Made by a program: the position numbers and the translations under genes
NCBI GenBank assembly: GCA_021234155.1
Contig: JAJEKV010000014.1
Location: 7,085,563-7,149,562, forward strand
Reading direction: 5' to 3'
DNA length: 64,000 nucleotides
Origin: Isoetes taiwanensis
Taxonomy: Eukaryota; Streptophyta; Lycopodiopsida; Isoetales; Isoetaceae
Notes under the pieces: generated by a model
What the model saw: the letters and a program-made list of their open reading frames with translations, nothing else
The model's database searches: none
Told to the model about the DNA's origin: nothing
Shown here: one piece after another, positions 23,967 through 36,893 of the stretch
Position numbering within the stretch: position 1 is the stretch's first letter
Layout of the letters: each line of letters starts with the position of its first letter

Positions 23967-23994
23967 CCTTCCTTCCTTCCTTCCTTCCTTCCTT
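23967..23994 (+). repeat. (TTCC)n microsatellite tail
   Basis: About six TTCC units follow directly on the LINE tail, in the position where 3' repeats form during target-primed reverse transcription. Confidence 0.85.
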
Positions 23995-26849
23995 TAGATT
24001 CTGAAACCTTGTGTTCGGCTTGGAAATTGGTGGAAGCAGTCATAGGAAAAAGAGAAAGGAAAAGATATGTGGGAAACAGTAGGAAAAACAAGAGCAGCCG
24101 AATGGAATATGCAGAGCAATAACAAGAAATAAGTGGGATGAATGAATATAAAGAGGCAATGGAAAAAATCTAATGAGAAAAAGGAGTTCAAGGAACAAAA
24201 CTCGAGATGAAACAAGACAAGAAGAATCGGAACATTTATAAAAAATAGATTGAACTGAGCATAGAAGCTATAGGACCAATGGGATAATGAGTCATAACAT
24301 CACAAATGAATATCACAACAACGAAGTGGATATGAGAATACAAATGCCAGTAACACCAACCAACCACGCCAATGGAGCAAAGTGAAAAGTGATCAATGAG
24401 CTTAGGGAAGCAAAGAAAAAAAGAACCAACATGGAGTAAAGCAATTGGACAGAAAAGGAACCACCTGAAATAGAGAAAGAGAAAATGATACCACTTGAAG
24501 GCTATCATAATCGAATCATATTATCTAGAAATACAAAGTTATCCTAAAAGGACCGATCAAGTAGCTTATCAACATTGCTAGCAAACTGAATACTACAACC
24601 ATGCATTGCCTATCAAACTCTATTATGGCCAAAAAACAATCATGCTTTTGACACATATATAATGGAGTCTCGTGTTCTCCCCCTCCACCCCCCATTTTTT
24701 TTTCGTGTATGAGTTTTTCTCCGCCGCCATTTTTCCATAGTAGAGGTGCACACCTTTATTAAGAGTCCTCCCCTTGTGTTGACACGTTAGAATTGACTGA
24801 CACCAAAACTTTTGGCATATCATTGCATTTCGAGGAAGGAATCCGTTAATTTGGTCGCGTTTAATTCTTAGCAGCTATTCCAATGCAACTTGCGATCTGA
24901 TCTGCTAAAGTTTTTTAGCTCCCTTGTCCGGCATCTTTGCGATAGAAAGCTCAAGGAGGGCTTGCAAATTTGGCCCTAGAATTGAGAAAAAATTCCACCA
25001 TTTTGACCCTCAAATCCTCAAATAATTCCAAGATCTCAGGTTGCAGGTGATGCAAATGGGTTGGATCAACCCCCTCCCAACTCCCCCCCTCAAAAAAGCG
25101 AATCAAACTATTTACCAAAACACCACGAGATTCTGCAGAGAATTCCATTTAAGGAATTGGTTGAAAATTGCTTTCGAACATCATGTTGTCCATACATGGT
25201 ATCGTAATTGAAGTCCGACATGTCCATGGGGGGCATTTCATAGCCTCAAAGATGCTATATCACAAAAGGCGTGATTTAGTAAGTAGCAAACGGCCAACGA
25301 ATGTGCTTGTGTTTGCAGTGCAACGATTGTACAAAGAGATTTCTAGAAACATAAAATCCAATGCGTAGGCCTTCCTTAAGCTCGACCATTGCCATCTTAA
25401 TTACTACTTGGAGCAACCCTAAGATTTCATGACCTTGGCATTTACCTCTCATGTCATAATAGTAGGAATGTTCAGCGTGCTATAGATGCCAAATGCTATA
25501 AAAATATTAATAGATTAATGTATTATATTTAAACGCAACAATGTTCTACAACATAGTAGCCAAACTAGTGGTGGAACATACGTTCACTCAATTGAAACAA
25601 GTACTATAAGTGTTGATGCTTTTGAACTTGTTGAGGAAGATGTTCTATAACTTCTATTCAATTTGTGTTTACGGCTAAGAAGAACCATGTCAATGAAACA
25701 AAAGATAGATATGATAGTACATCCTTCAACAAAGCAACACTTTTTAAAATAATTTATCAATTACTTGATCATCCAAAGTTATGAGCCACATAGACCTCTA
25801 GCCAATTAGAGGACCCGTAATCACCCAAATTTATCATGGCCAATAACTTACTAAGTCCCAAGGCACATTGGTTAAAGATGGAAAAATCATTTCTACTTCC
25901 ATGGAGAATTGCTATCTAGCCAATTTTACCAATCTTAGAAATGTTGAATGGGATGGCAGAGTCTAACAATTATTTAATTGCTTGGATCTTATAATAAACT
26001 AATGATTATGAGTCTATTCCCATCCATTGACAAAACTGTAGACAAAGTGACATATCTACATGCTACAACTCAAGACTTATCACCATTTATTGGCACACAG
26101 TACCATAGATTGCTAGAGAGCAGATTAATGTTTCTGGTGAACAAATCAGTATATATCTTTGCAAGTTGTTCCTTGGACCCATCTTTTGATTCAATTGCCA
26201 CTCCTTTTTCTAGTGTCATCGACATTATATCATATATAATGTTGGATTTCATAGTCCCGACGTGTTAAAACTTGCAAATCATGTTAGATCAGCAATCTTT
26301 GATATGTCTTAGCATGCGTAATGAGTTGTTTCAACATTAATTTGACAGTCAAATGTACATTTGAAACGTTAAACAAAACAATGAAGTGTGATCTATAATT
26401 ATTTGGAGAAGAATTGGTAGAAAGCTTTGACCAAGTAACATATGTGCTTTGATGTTTAAAACGTATGCCATATAACTTCACCTTGATCAATGAACCTCCC
26501 CCTCCAAACACCACGATATCCATAAGACGAGCAATCGTATTGTCAAGCATACATATGCTAAGAAATTCATACAAACAACAATATTATGTGTCTTTCCAAC
26601 AACAACAAAGATTTGAGTATTATAATTCTTTGACATTAATCTGATACGAAGAATATAATTTTGGAACCGACAAACAGGCAAGTGAGTGTAGGTGGAAAAT
26701 AAAATGCTAAAATGGGAAGTACTGGGAATCCTACTATGATGGTTTGAACCTTGACAAAGTAATAAGTGTTGAAGAGCTAGCAGAAGGGTTTGAGATAACA
26801 GAAGAATTACCACGGAACAACACTCCGTAATTGTCTCCTATGTAGCTAG
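23995..26849. other. Intergenic, no gene recognised
   Basis: AT-rich. Short minus-strand ORFs exist (for example 24951-25148, 26284-26574) without recognisable motifs. No RNA gene or LTR seen. Confidence 0.35.
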
Positions 26850-27197
26850 TCAGGCAGTACGAACACTTTTAATAAAGAGGAGGCATTTGAGAGATAAAGG
26901 AAGAAGAGTTGATGCACAATCAGCAAGCCCATCTCCATCACAGAAGTTCCCAGTGATGGCATGGCACAAATCCACCAACTCATTAAACAGTTCCACTGGA
27001 CTAGATATAGAAACAAGAGAAATGACTTCTGAAGCATATTGTCCCTTGGTACTTGGTACATGACTCATCTTCATATAATCCATAATAATAGTATCGGTAG
27101 TATCAAATTGTAAGCAAGTTGTTTGAGTCATAGAAGCACATTGGATTGAATCACATGATATAGCACTGAAGGAAGTAGTCTCTGGCAAATTTCGCAC
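26850..27197 (-). pseudogene. Unrecognised ORF interrupted by a copia element
   Basis: A 115-residue minus-strand ORF includes ASEVISLVSISSPVELFNEL, VDLCHAITGNFCDGDGLADC and ASTLLPLSLKCLLFIKSV. Its upstream end coincides exactly with the 5-bp target duplication of the copia element. Beyond the element, at 37418-37450, the frame continues for a short stretch. So the copia probably landed in an exon. I do not recognise the protein; a chance ORF is possible. Confidence 0.3.
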
Positions 27198-27440
27198 TGT
27201 TGGAACGTATTTATAATACGTCCATACAATCTTAGACTTTGTCTATTGATAGTTCATTGTCTATTGATAGCTCATGGAGCTAAACGGGTCTTTGTTTATT
27301 AGCCCTTCATTATTATTGTATATAAGAGCATGTATTCTTCATGAATAATACATTAACTTTAGGATTAACTTGTGTTCTTTCTCTCTCGTTCTCTCTGTCT
27401 TGCTGCGTCACTTTATTCCTTGCATGTTATATTTCTAACA
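27198..27440 (+). repeat. Copia 5' LTR
   Basis: 243 bp, starting TGTTGGAACGTATTTATAAT and ending TATTTCTAACA (TG...CA). It contains the palindromic ACGTATTTATAATACGT near its start, a TATATAAGAG promoter-like stretch near 27319 and a CT-rich downstream region. Confidence 0.92.
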
Positions 27441-27453
27441 TGGTACTAGAGCC
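27441..27453 (+). other. Primer-binding site, initiator tRNA-Met type
   Basis: TGGTACTAGAGCC follows the 5' LTR directly. The canonical plant copia site is TGGTATCAGAGC, complementary to the initiator tRNA-Met 3' end; two bases are swapped. Confidence 0.8.
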
Positions 27454-27715
27454 AAGTTCATAGGTACTGCAAGGATTGACGAAAAGCTTTTTGTTGAAAT
27501 AAAAAGCTTCAAAGGAACTTTTGACGAAAGGTAATACAAAGGTAATAACATATCCTTTCCACAAAGCAAAGGTAAAAGTCATCGTTATAGAGCAAAATAA
27601 ATTGACTTTGGATGGTCATAATTTTCTTAATGTAGTTCAAATTTGTGTGATCTCCCGCTTCTTGAAAAGTCTTAGAGTCTAGTTTAAATGGCAATAAAAT
27701 CAATGAAAAGGAGGA
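27454..27715 (+). pseudogene. Copia leader and gag N-terminal remnant
   Basis: About 27590-27680 reads NKLTLDGHNFLNVVQI and SRFLKSLRV, like the start of a copia gag (KL.LDG.NY..W). The frame then runs into gypsy sequence near 27715. Roughly 60-90 gag residues expected before the resumption at 34356 are missing. Confidence 0.5.
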
Positions 27716-28449
27716 GTACTTTTTGAGTTCTTACCATACAAAGGGACGGCAGCGGGGCAGTATCAACCTAGGCAAGCACCCTCCACTCCAGCAGGGAGCT
27801 AGTACCAAGGGAAACCAGATAGGAAAGGCTCTTATGGGGAGCGCAAACAGCAGGACACCTCAGGGGGGAAGTCATTAAGATTCCTCTTAGACAGTATCCC
27901 TAAAGAGAAAAGGCAGGAATACATAGAGAAAAAGTTGTGCTTCTGGTGCTTCCAGCCAGGGCACCGAACGCACAATTGCCCTTTTGTTATGCAGGCGGCA
28001 TTGGCGGAACTAAACGATTGGGAATTGCCAACCGAAGGGGATAGGATGGAAGGCGACTAGCAGGAACCCCAAGACTATATAGAAAATGAGTGTAAAATTT
28101 GCGCAGCTATTGATTCAGGGGAGCTTAAGAATCAGGCTACAGTCATCTCGACAGAAGGAATCATAGATAGCAAGCTATATGTAGTCTTGATAGACATAGG
28201 TAGTTCCCATAACTTTGCCTCTCCAAGACTAGCCGCTCTAATGAAGAATAAGATTATAAAGTCAAAGCCTAGGCCAGTCAGCATGGCAAGCGGCGCGATC
28301 CGCCATACTAAGGGGAGGAGAATTAACTTTGAAATAGACCTTAGTGGAAGCAAATGGCCTATGGGTGCGGAAGTCATGGACATTGGGAAGTATGACTATG
28401 ATAGTGGGAATGGACTTGATAGTGGGAATGGACTTGATAGTGGGAAGCT
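27716..28449 (+). pseudogene. Ty3/gypsy gag end and protease remnant
   Basis: A zinc knuckle, CFWCFQPGHRTHNC (about 27940-27985), marks the nucleocapsid. Downstream, VLIDIGSSHNFASPRLA (about 28180-28230) corresponds to the aspartic protease region, with the usual D-S/T-G altered to D-I-G. An 18-bp repeat (gatagtgggaatggactt, three units, about 28399-28446) adds copies of DSGNGL. Gag N-terminus and the 5' LTR are absent. Confidence 0.7.
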
Positions 28450-30027
28450 ATGATAGACTGCGACAGGGGCGAGATAGCTATGACGGCGCCAGATGAGACT
28501 CGATATATAGTCAAAGATAAGAAGGTAACTTCAGCTATGCAGTGTATCTCCATGAAGCAGCTGCAGAAAAGCATAATTAAAGTTAGAATAGACTACATCC
28601 TCAGGCTAGAGGTAAATGAGCCTAGTCAAGTGAAGAAAAGCGAGCCCGATTTGAGTCAGTTGCCAAGGCCAATAGCAAGGCTCATAAAGGAGTTTCATGA
28701 TGTATTCACGGATGAAATCCGTCAGCTACCACCTTATAGGGGGATGGAGTGTGAGATCACACTAGCACCAAATGCTAAGCCTACCAGCAAGGCCCCCTAC
28801 AGGATGAGTACGCCAGAGCTAATTGAGCTCAAGAAGCAGTTGCAAGAACTGCTTGAGCTCGGGTTCATAAGAGCAAGCGTGTCTCCTTTTGGAGCACCCA
28901 TCCTTTTTGTCAAGATGAAAGACGGAAGCCTAAGGATGTTAATTGACTATCGTCAGCTCAATAAGCAAACGATAAAGAACAAGTATGCTTTGCCAAGAGC
29001 GGATGACCTAATGGACCAGCTGCAGGGAGCAAAAGTCTTCTCCAAAATTGACCTAAGGTCCGGCTATCATCAATAAGGATCAAGGAAAAAGACATCCACG
29101 AAACTGCTTTCAGGTCGCGGTATGGTATTATGGGTTCATGGTAATGCCTTTCGGCTTATCGAACGCGCCAGCAACATTTATGTGTTTGATGAACGACATC
29201 TTCAGGGAATTCCTGGATGAATTTGTCATTGTGTTCTTTGATGATATCCTAATCTATAGTAAGACTATAGAAGAACGCGCATTGCATTTGAGGAGAGTTC
29301 TAGAGAAGCTAAGGCGGCATCGCTTATATGGCAAACTCTTAAAGTGCCACTTTGCAAAGGTAGAGTGGAATACTTGGGGCATGTAGTTACAGCCGAAGGA
29401 ATCTCAACAGATCTGGTGAAGATAGAAGCCATAGAGGATTGGCCGGCACCGAGGAATGTGGGAGAAGTAAGAAGCTTCCTTGGGTTGGCAGGGTGCTACC
29501 GCAAGTTCGTTAAAAACTTCACAAAGTGGGCGTCCCCTTTGTCGAACCTCACTAAGAATAAGAAGGTGAAAGATTGGTTGCAGCATTGGCTTGAGAATGT
29601 CCAACCCTCGTTTGAGAAGCTCAAAGAGGCCTTGACCACGGCACCAGTTCTCACCCTCCCAGATCCAAGCAAGGACAAGTTGGTGGCAACAGATGCTAGT
29701 AAGCTAGCAACAGGAGGAGTCCTTATGCAAGAGGGAAGGGTAGTTGCGTACGATTCGAAGAAGATGAACTACGCCGAGCAACGCTATACGACTCACGACC
29801 AAGAGCTCTTGGCCATAGTGAGAGCCCTAAGGATCTGGAGGCATTATTGGTTGGGTAGGAAGTTCCAATTGGACGCAGACCACCACAACCTCCAGTATAT
29901 CTTTACGCAACCACTCCTTCTAAGGCAAAGGAGATGGATGGAATTTCTTAAGGAGTACGACTTCGAGATAATCTACAAGCCCGGCAAGTTGAATGTAGTT
30001 GCGGATGCGCTCTTAGGAGGCCATTAG
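28450..30027 (+). pseudogene. Ty3/gypsy reverse transcriptase and RNase H
   Basis: Reverse transcriptase motifs: [48 protein letters not shown] and the catalytic box FFDDILIYS (about 29235-29265). RNase H motifs: [39 protein letters not shown] and [12 protein letters not shown], ending [12 protein letters not shown] stop after GYHQ (29074-29076) and frame shifts near 29080 and 29375 break the polyprotein. Domain order RT-RNase H-integrase identifies Ty3/gypsy. Confidence 0.88.
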
Positions 30028-31553
30028 AGACAAGAGTCCACTGCAATGCCATATCGACACTCACTAGTGAGTATGGCAAGAGGATTGAGGAAACGTTGCC
30101 ATCAAACGGCGACTTTAAGGAAGTGTGGGCAAGCCCCTCCAAGGAGGCAAGAACAGATAAAGAGAGGGAAACCTTCAAACATTTTAAGAAGGAAGGTAAC
30201 CTACTGTACTACAAAAATAAATTGTGTGTGCCAGAGTCATCAGGAGTTAGGAAGTTGATACTTCATGACACACACAATAGCCCAATAGTCGAGCATGCAG
30301 GGTTCGTGAAGACATATTTTAAGATCAGAAGTAGTTACTTCTGGCCCGGCATGAAGAAACAAATAGCTAAGTATATTAGCGAGTGCCAGCTATGTCAGCA
30401 GACGAAGGCGGAGCAACTCCGAATTCCTGGAGCTTTAGAGCCATTGCCTGTGCCGAATGCGAAATGGGAAGTGATTAGTATGGACTTTATCACCGGGCTC
30501 CCAAGAACTATAAGAGGCAAAGATGCTTTGATGGTGGTAATGGACAAGTTGTCCAAGATGGCACACTTTGTGCCTTGTAGGACCACAGACACGGCGCTAG
30601 ATACTGCTGTATTGTTCACTAAGGAGATTTTCCGACTCCACGGGATGCCAAGAGAAATAATTTCGAATAGAGATTCAAAGTTCATGAGCGCATTCTGGTA
30701 AGATTTGTTCAGCACGATTCAGACAAAGCTTTCCATGAGTACAGCATATCATCCTCAAACGGATGGTCAGACGGAGCGAACCAACCGAATCATAGAGGAC
30801 ATGCTAAGGAATTATGTTTGGAACAAGCAGTCTAAGTGGGATGATTTCGTCCACTTGGTGGAGTTCGCCTATAATAGCACCAAGCAAGAATCGTCCTAGA
30901 TGTCCCCTTTTATGATTGATTATGGGTATCAGTGTCTGACCCCAAATACATGGCACAACCCAGTGTCAAAAATGGAAGTCTCCCAGCAAATGCTCGGATA
31001 TGTAGCAGCTGGTGGAAGAGGTAAGGGGATATCTCCTAGCAGCAAGGAGTGGGCAGAAGAGTGTAGCCGACAGGCATAGGATCGTAAGAGAATTCCAGGT
31101 AGGAGACAGTGTGTGGCTCAAGATTAAAGTGAAGCAAGCCAAGCTTCGCATCAGGAACTGCTCCTAGGTGGGCAGGTCCCTTCAAGATATTAGAGCATGT
31201 AGGCAACCAGGCCTACAAGCTCGATTTACCTGCACACCTTAAAGTCCATAAGGTCTTCCATGTGAGCCTGTTGAAAAGGCACAATCCAAATCTCGATGAG
31301 ATTTTGGAAACTCCAACGTTATTGGAGATGATGGAGGAACAAGTTGAAATCGTGCCCGAATTGATCCTTGATAAGGCATTCAAGAAGACCAGAAGGTCTC
31401 AATTCCTCCAATACTTGATTAAGTGGAAGCACTTACCTGTGGAAGATGCAACGTGGGTGTTGAAGTAGGATCTAGAGAAGCAATACCCGGACTTTATAAA
31501 GGAGTTCGACGGTCGAGTCATCTCCGAGCTGGTCGCCGACTTGCCAGGTGCTT
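30028..31553 (+). pseudogene. Ty3/gypsy integrase with chromodomain
   Basis: Integrase: HAGFVKTYFKIRSSYFWPGM, the zinc-binding CQLCQQTKAE, WEVISMDFITGLPR, MPREIISNRDSKFMSAFW and STAYHPQTDGQTERTNRIIE. The C-terminal LQYLIKWKHLPVEDATWVLK (about 31400-31467) is a chromodomain, so this is a chromovirus; such domains can bind histone marks and steer insertion. In-frame stops (for example after MSAFW and TWVLK) show decay. Confidence 0.85.
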
Positions 31554-32431
31554 AGCTAGGTGTGTTTCTTAGTTAGCTTGAGTGGGGCATATGCATTCCA
31601 GCCAGTAGAGTGCATGTGCCAAAGTCTTGGAAGTGTAGGCGATGATGAGATACGCTCTAAAGGCATTCTCTAGGCCAACACACACTAAGGGTGCGCTTGA
31701 CCAGGAGGGTCATGTGAGGGGAAGAAAGGCATGGTGGGCGATGATGAGACTATCTTTTGGATGATCTCTATGCCACGATGCGGGGCACGCGCACCTAACC
31801 ATGGGGGGGTCATGGTGAGGTATGAGTGATCATGCACGATGATGGGATCGTGAGATGTTCCCTAGCTTAAAATCCTCAGGGGCATGAGGCATTGTGGGTG
31901 TACTCGATCAAGGGGATCGTGTACAAGGTAGCACTTGATCATGGGCAATGATAGGATCATCTTAAATGGTCCTTAAGCTCAAATCCTTATGGGGTTATGA
32001 TCGAGTGCAAGGTAATAGGGTAACCTTGAGCTAATAGTTCGGCTCAAGGAGGTGGTTAGGGGGGTGGTCCCCTAAAATAACAAATTTATTAACTAAACCG
32101 ACGTAATGTGCTACTTATGTAGGCCAGTGATTGGGGAGCATACATGAGGAGCGCATTACGTGGAGATGGGGAATCATGATTTAGACTTAAATTATGAACC
32201 CTAATAACTATGGTGATAATGTTTTGAATTCCTACAATGAGTAACCTTGTCAAGGCTATATAATTTTGTATAGGTACAAATATAGCTTATATCACATGTT
32301 AATTGCTTAATAGGAAGTTGATCATTTTAGTAAAGTCGAAGTTATATGTCTATGTTGTTTTGCAAGTTTAGTGTAGGTTCGTCACCATAGCGTAATGCTG
32401 AGGACAGCATTATCCTAAGGGGGGGAGAATG
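31554..32431 (+). other. Gypsy 3' untranslated region and polypurine tract
   Basis: No ORF. The stretch 31690-31990 has degenerate repeats around gatgatgagac / gatgatgggatcgtg. It ends with a purine-rich tract, AAGGGGGGGAGAATG (32417-32431), directly before the LTR. Confidence 0.65.
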
Positions 32432-34355
32432 TGACGTTCTAGGGAAATATATGCTATAAATACGTATATTTCTGGGTCCATCACTATACAAGTCTACCCT
32501 TGTAGCCTTGTATACCTTAGGTTGTGGCATAGGGTGCTTATCTAAGTTAATTATATAACTTAGATAACCTTAGGACAAGGCCAATTTCCACATGGCCTTA
32601 TCCTATTGGGCAACCGCCACACGGCCTTATCCCATTGGAGCCACGTGGCATGACATATGGACCCTAACCTATATAGGCCTAAACCCTAACCCTAGGCCTC
32701 TTTTCTGGCTCCAACATCTTGGGAATCTTCTTCGCACTCGAAACTCCCTTTCGAGAGTCATTTGCTGTGGCATAGCCTAGCACAGCAGCCCCCAGAGCGT
32801 GTGCTCGATCGTGGAGTGAGCACTACTTCGACCACCTCGAAGATCATGGAGACGCCAGGAGTAGGAGGGAGTTCCTCGGGAGCAGGTATATATATTTGGA
32901 TGAGTTCTTGCTAGATCATCTGGAAGCTAGGATTCCAGATGGGTTAGCATTTCGTGTCTCTAGTAAAGCCTTCCTAGAACACTTAGTCAACATCTTGAAC
33001 CCTAATCAAGGAACCCTAACTGTAAGTTATATGTGTATGATTAGGTTTAGATGTTCTTCTCATTATGATTACGTGATGTGGATATGTGATGTTGGTTGAT
33101 CATGTTTGCTCCTCTTGTATTGGGAAGGGGGTAGAGACCTAGTAGCCATTACTTAGTAATGCTCCTAGTTAGACCCTTTAGTTCCTATTATTATGCGGCC
33201 TATGTATAGGAACTCACCGGGCTATGGGAGCTATGGTATGACTCAGCACTACATAATGGGGCTAGAGGCGAGACGGAGGAAGGGTCCTTGCTGAGCGTGG
33301 CTACTGGGGACCCCATAGCGGGCTAGGCTTATGGCCGGCCACTTCGAGTGGGCTGGGCATGGGTCCGACAAATCCTGGGGCAATGGTGTCGCCCTGCCTC
33401 TCAAGAGTTGCAAGTGATGGCCTGGCTCTTGTTTTGGGGGGTTAAGTCGGGAAAAAATCATGTGACGCCACGATTCTCTAGCCGCTCGTTGAACCTCTAG
33501 ACCTCGAGAAGGGGAGATGGAATCCTTCCTGCCTCAACGGACCGGGGAGATGCAACCCGGAGTAGTCTCGATGGGTGATGCCATGAGATTGCATATCCGG
33601 AAGGCTAGAGTCGTACTAGAGCCCGATCTAGCCCATCTGCAAAGTATGCACAGGAGGGACGGATGGAGCCAGCCCTGTCATTGTTATGACTCGGTCTGCT
33701 TTATCTTGTGTGGCCTAGCCATCAGTCTTCCTCCCCATGTGTCTAAGCCTTGAGTAGGAGCTCTTGCGTTTTATGGCGTATGTTCATCTCTATTGTATCT
33801 ATGGATGTATGGATGTGCCACCCTTTGAGGTAGTTAGATGTATTGTTATTGCTAGTTCTGACGTTGTTTATGCTTCCGCTGTGATAGGAGCCCATAGGGG
33901 AAGGGCGCACAAGACACCTTCGTGTCCCCTTCCCGCACTAGGGGTACCCTAGAGTGCGGGATAGAAGGAGGGCCCGTGCGATCGGTGGAACGGATGGGGG
34001 ATTTCCTACGGAGTGTATGGCCGGACGCCGTATATTTTGTAGGGAGCGTCACACCTTCCTTTGTTGATGTTACTGATATTTGGTGTTCTAATGTTATGTT
34101 ATGGTGAGCCACCCTTCGAGGTGGATATGTATTTTATATGATGATATGTGCTTATGGTTTACGTGCTTCCGCAACTAGGTAGATCCCGAGGGAGACGGGA
34201 CAAATAACACGTCTATTCTTCCCTGTCAGGTTCTTGCTACTATCAAGAACTTGATGATATGTAGATGGCCTCGTGGTAGTTGTTATGCACTGATAGGTGG
34301 GATGAACTCCAGTTCTATACGTGGGGGGCACCGTATACAAGCAGGGGACGTCACA
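32432..34355 (+). repeat. Ty3/gypsy 3' LTR (about 1.92 kb)
   Basis: Starts TGACGTTCTAGGG after the purine tract and ends GGGGACGTCACA, where copia gag coding resumes. Ends are inverted (TGACGT...ACGTCA). A TATAAATA element lies near 32454. No 5' partner LTR is present. The exact right end is uncertain by two bases. Confidence 0.7.
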
Positions 34356-34842
34356 TTATTGATAAGTTTAAATCCTTGGTAGAACAGTTGGCAGCAGTTG
34401 GTGAACTTGTTCCATCTAACAGATTACCTACTATGTTGTTGTGGTCCATGCCAATTGAATTTGAAACAATTGTGGCTGTTCTAGCTGAAAAAGACAATCC
34501 TGATTTTGATAGTATATGCATATCTTGCTTGAGCATTCCCAGCAGATTAAAGACCGCGAAGAACCCCTAGATACAACCAATGTTGCTATTGATAAACGTC
34601 TTTCTAATATTGGCCAAGGTAGAAGCCGTGGTCGTATGTTTCGTCGGCCATGTGTTGCATTTTCTCCATGCCCCCATTGTGGTAAAACAAATCATCCTGC
34701 AATAGATTGTTTTTATAAATCTGAATATGATGCTAGATCTAGTCGTGATAGATGCCATTATTGTCATAAGACTAGTCATATTGAGGAAAAATGTCACAAA
34801 AAATCTTATGATGAAAAGCATACTACAGCCATTACTCCCTGA
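34356..34842 (+). pseudogene. Copia gag C-terminal part
   Basis: IDKFKSLVEQLAAVGELVPS and LLWSMPIEFETIVAVLAEKD are the copia gag (UBN2-type) core. Two zinc-knuckle-like motifs follow: CPHCGKTNHPAIDC and CHYCHKTSHIEEKC (about 34670-34800). Several frames are used, so it is broken. Confidence 0.8.
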
Positions 34843-36115
34843 GTATTCTAGTTGTGCTATGATAGATTATGCCCGAATGTTTCATGTTTCTGATTTTACT
34901 AATTTTCTTAGTGATTTGGGTGCTACTGCTCATATGGTTGGTTCTATTCAGTCGTTATAAAGCTATCGTGATTTGATTATCAAAAAGTTTGTTTACATGT
35001 CTGATCATGGTACACAACAAGTTGTGTTATTTCTACTGCTGCAGAAACTCGGGTGTCGTCAAGGGTTTTGTACGTGATAGGTTTAGCTAAGAATCTTATT
35101 GCTGTGGCAAGATTTGTAGATCTTAGTGTTCAGGTCACATTCATTCTTGAGCAGTGCAGGATAAAACAGAATGAAAAGCTTCTTTCTGTAGCGCACATGC
35201 ATAATGATTTATGGAAACTTTCTATAGATAATAATTTTGCACATGCTATTACAACTTCTAGTACCCCTGATAGTACTCTATGCCACTCTCGTTTTGCACA
35301 TATAAAATTTTAAAGACTTCTAGAAATGAAACGTCTACTCACTGTACATGCTTTGCACTTACAAAGTCATGTCAAATTGGGAGTTTGTAATGCCCTGGGT
35401 AAGCAACACTGCCAAAAGCAACATTGCCAATCCTTTCCACACTTCGTTATTCGTGCTATTCAAACTCTTAAATTGGTACATTCTGATCTCTGTGGTCCTT
35501 CCCTTTGTCTTTGGGGGATTCTTCTTATTTTTTGTTGTTCACTGATGATTACACACGATATACTTTTGCCTATCTCTTGAAATAGAAATCAGATGTATTT
35601 GATATTTTTCAAAGTTTTTGGCAAACTTATTGAAACTCAAATTGACCCTCCTCTTAAGTTTTTACGCATTGACAATGGTGGCGAATATAGATCCAAAGTT
35701 TTTCAGGCATTTTGCACAGAACATGGGATTCAACATGAGTTTACTGTACCAGACACACCACAATAAAATGGTGTTTCTGAACGAAAGAACCACACTGTTT
35801 TAAATTCAGTAATAAGATCTATGTTGATTCATGCACATTTGTTAGACCAGTTTTGGGTTGAAGCTGTTCTTACCGTTGTTTACATTCAAAATCATCTCAC
35901 TACATCTGCACTAAAATCTATTACTCCTGTTGAGGCTTGGACAGGTATAAAACCATCAGTTTCTCATATGCGAATCTTTGGATGTATTGCTTATATATTT
36001 GTTCCTCATAAAGATCGCAAGAAACTTGACCCTAGAAGAGGTCGAAAGATTATTTTTGTTGGATATTCTACAGATTCAAATGATTACAGGTTTTTGTTAC
36101 CCCGAGACACGTAAG
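34843..36115 (+). pseudogene. Copia protease and integrase region
   Basis: FLSDLGATAHMVGS (about 34905-34945) is the protease site with the catalytic D-S-G changed. The pre-integrase segment shows DLWKLS and LCHSRFAHIKF. Integrase core motifs are LVHSDLCGP, FLRIDNGGEYRSKVF, a damaged NGVSERKNHT and FGCIAYIFVPHKDRKKLDPR. GYSTDSNDYRF ends the domain. Multiple stops. Confidence 0.82.
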
Positions 36116-36893
36116 GTGTCGATTAGCCATAGCGCTATCTTTGATGAATCTACAATGGGTGGAAATACAAACTCAGTAAATCATTCAGATAGTATTCTAA
36201 CTGTTTTTCCAAATGATGATTTTACTGGTACCATTCTTGATGCTCATCAGCTGATGCTCCAGTCTTGCATGTTGCTAACGGAAGTGAGAATGTAGAAGCG
36301 CCCCATGTAAATGTTGATGTCCTTGCTGACGTTGATGTTCTTGATAATTTTGTTGATGAAGTCATTCCAAAAAATGTTGAGCCTAATCTAGAGAATAGTC
36401 TAAGGCGCACAACTCGAACTTAGGTTCCTACTTCGAAGATTCTTGATTATCATGCCTTGGTTGTTTCTCATGATCCTGTTACATACGAGCAAGCCATCTC
36501 TTCACCAAATCATGAAATGTGGAAAATTGCAATGCAGGATGAATATGGCTCTTTGCTTAAAGGTACGTGGACTATGAATTGCCTCTTGGGATTGGAAGAA
36601 AAGCAATCAAGTGTAAATGGGTCTTTAAGACAAAAATGTTGGCTGATGGAATTTTTGATAAGTTTAAACCTTGATTGGTAGCCAAAGGGTACTTGCAAAT
36701 TGAAGGCATTGATTATGAAGAAACTTTTTCTCCAATTGTGCATTTGACCACTATTCATGCACTATTAGCATTTGCAGTGCAATTTGACTTGGAAGTTCAT
36801 CAGATGGATGTAAAGACTTCTTCTTTTAACGAAGATATCACAGAAGAGATTTACATGGATCAACCCAAAGGTTTTGCACTCTGTCAAGATTGA
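36116..36893 (+). pseudogene. Copia reverse transcriptase, N-terminal part only
   Basis: Linker, then YEQAISSPNHEMWKIAMQDE, a frameshift near 36600, and [51 protein letters not shown]. The sequence stops before the catalytic YVDD box and jumps to the extreme C-terminus, so an internal deletion near 36893 removed most of RT and RNase H. Confidence 0.82.

Larger units (their letters stand above)
22795..23994 (+). mobile_element. 5'-truncated LINE, structured-tail family, copy 1
   Basis: The plus strand encodes the C-terminal part of a LINE ORF2 in two or three broken frames: AGWKALYAMQNNSHQAELYD, SHLFR, GVEVWGP, KAFLARALGVK, then LYCVPGCPRKALRLIASIRI and the Cys/His motif AGAIEDESHTFQSCPAL. 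The frame ends at 23780. A roughly 120-base 3' tail with two hairpins follows, and the element ends in (TTCC)n. The endonuclease and most of the reverse transcriptase are missing, as usual for 5'-truncated target-primed insertions. Clade is undetermined. Confidence 0.8.

Noticed and set aside
34152-34340. Short ORFs in the gypsy LTR
   Set aside because: They lie inside the long terminal repeat, overlap on both strands and have no motif.
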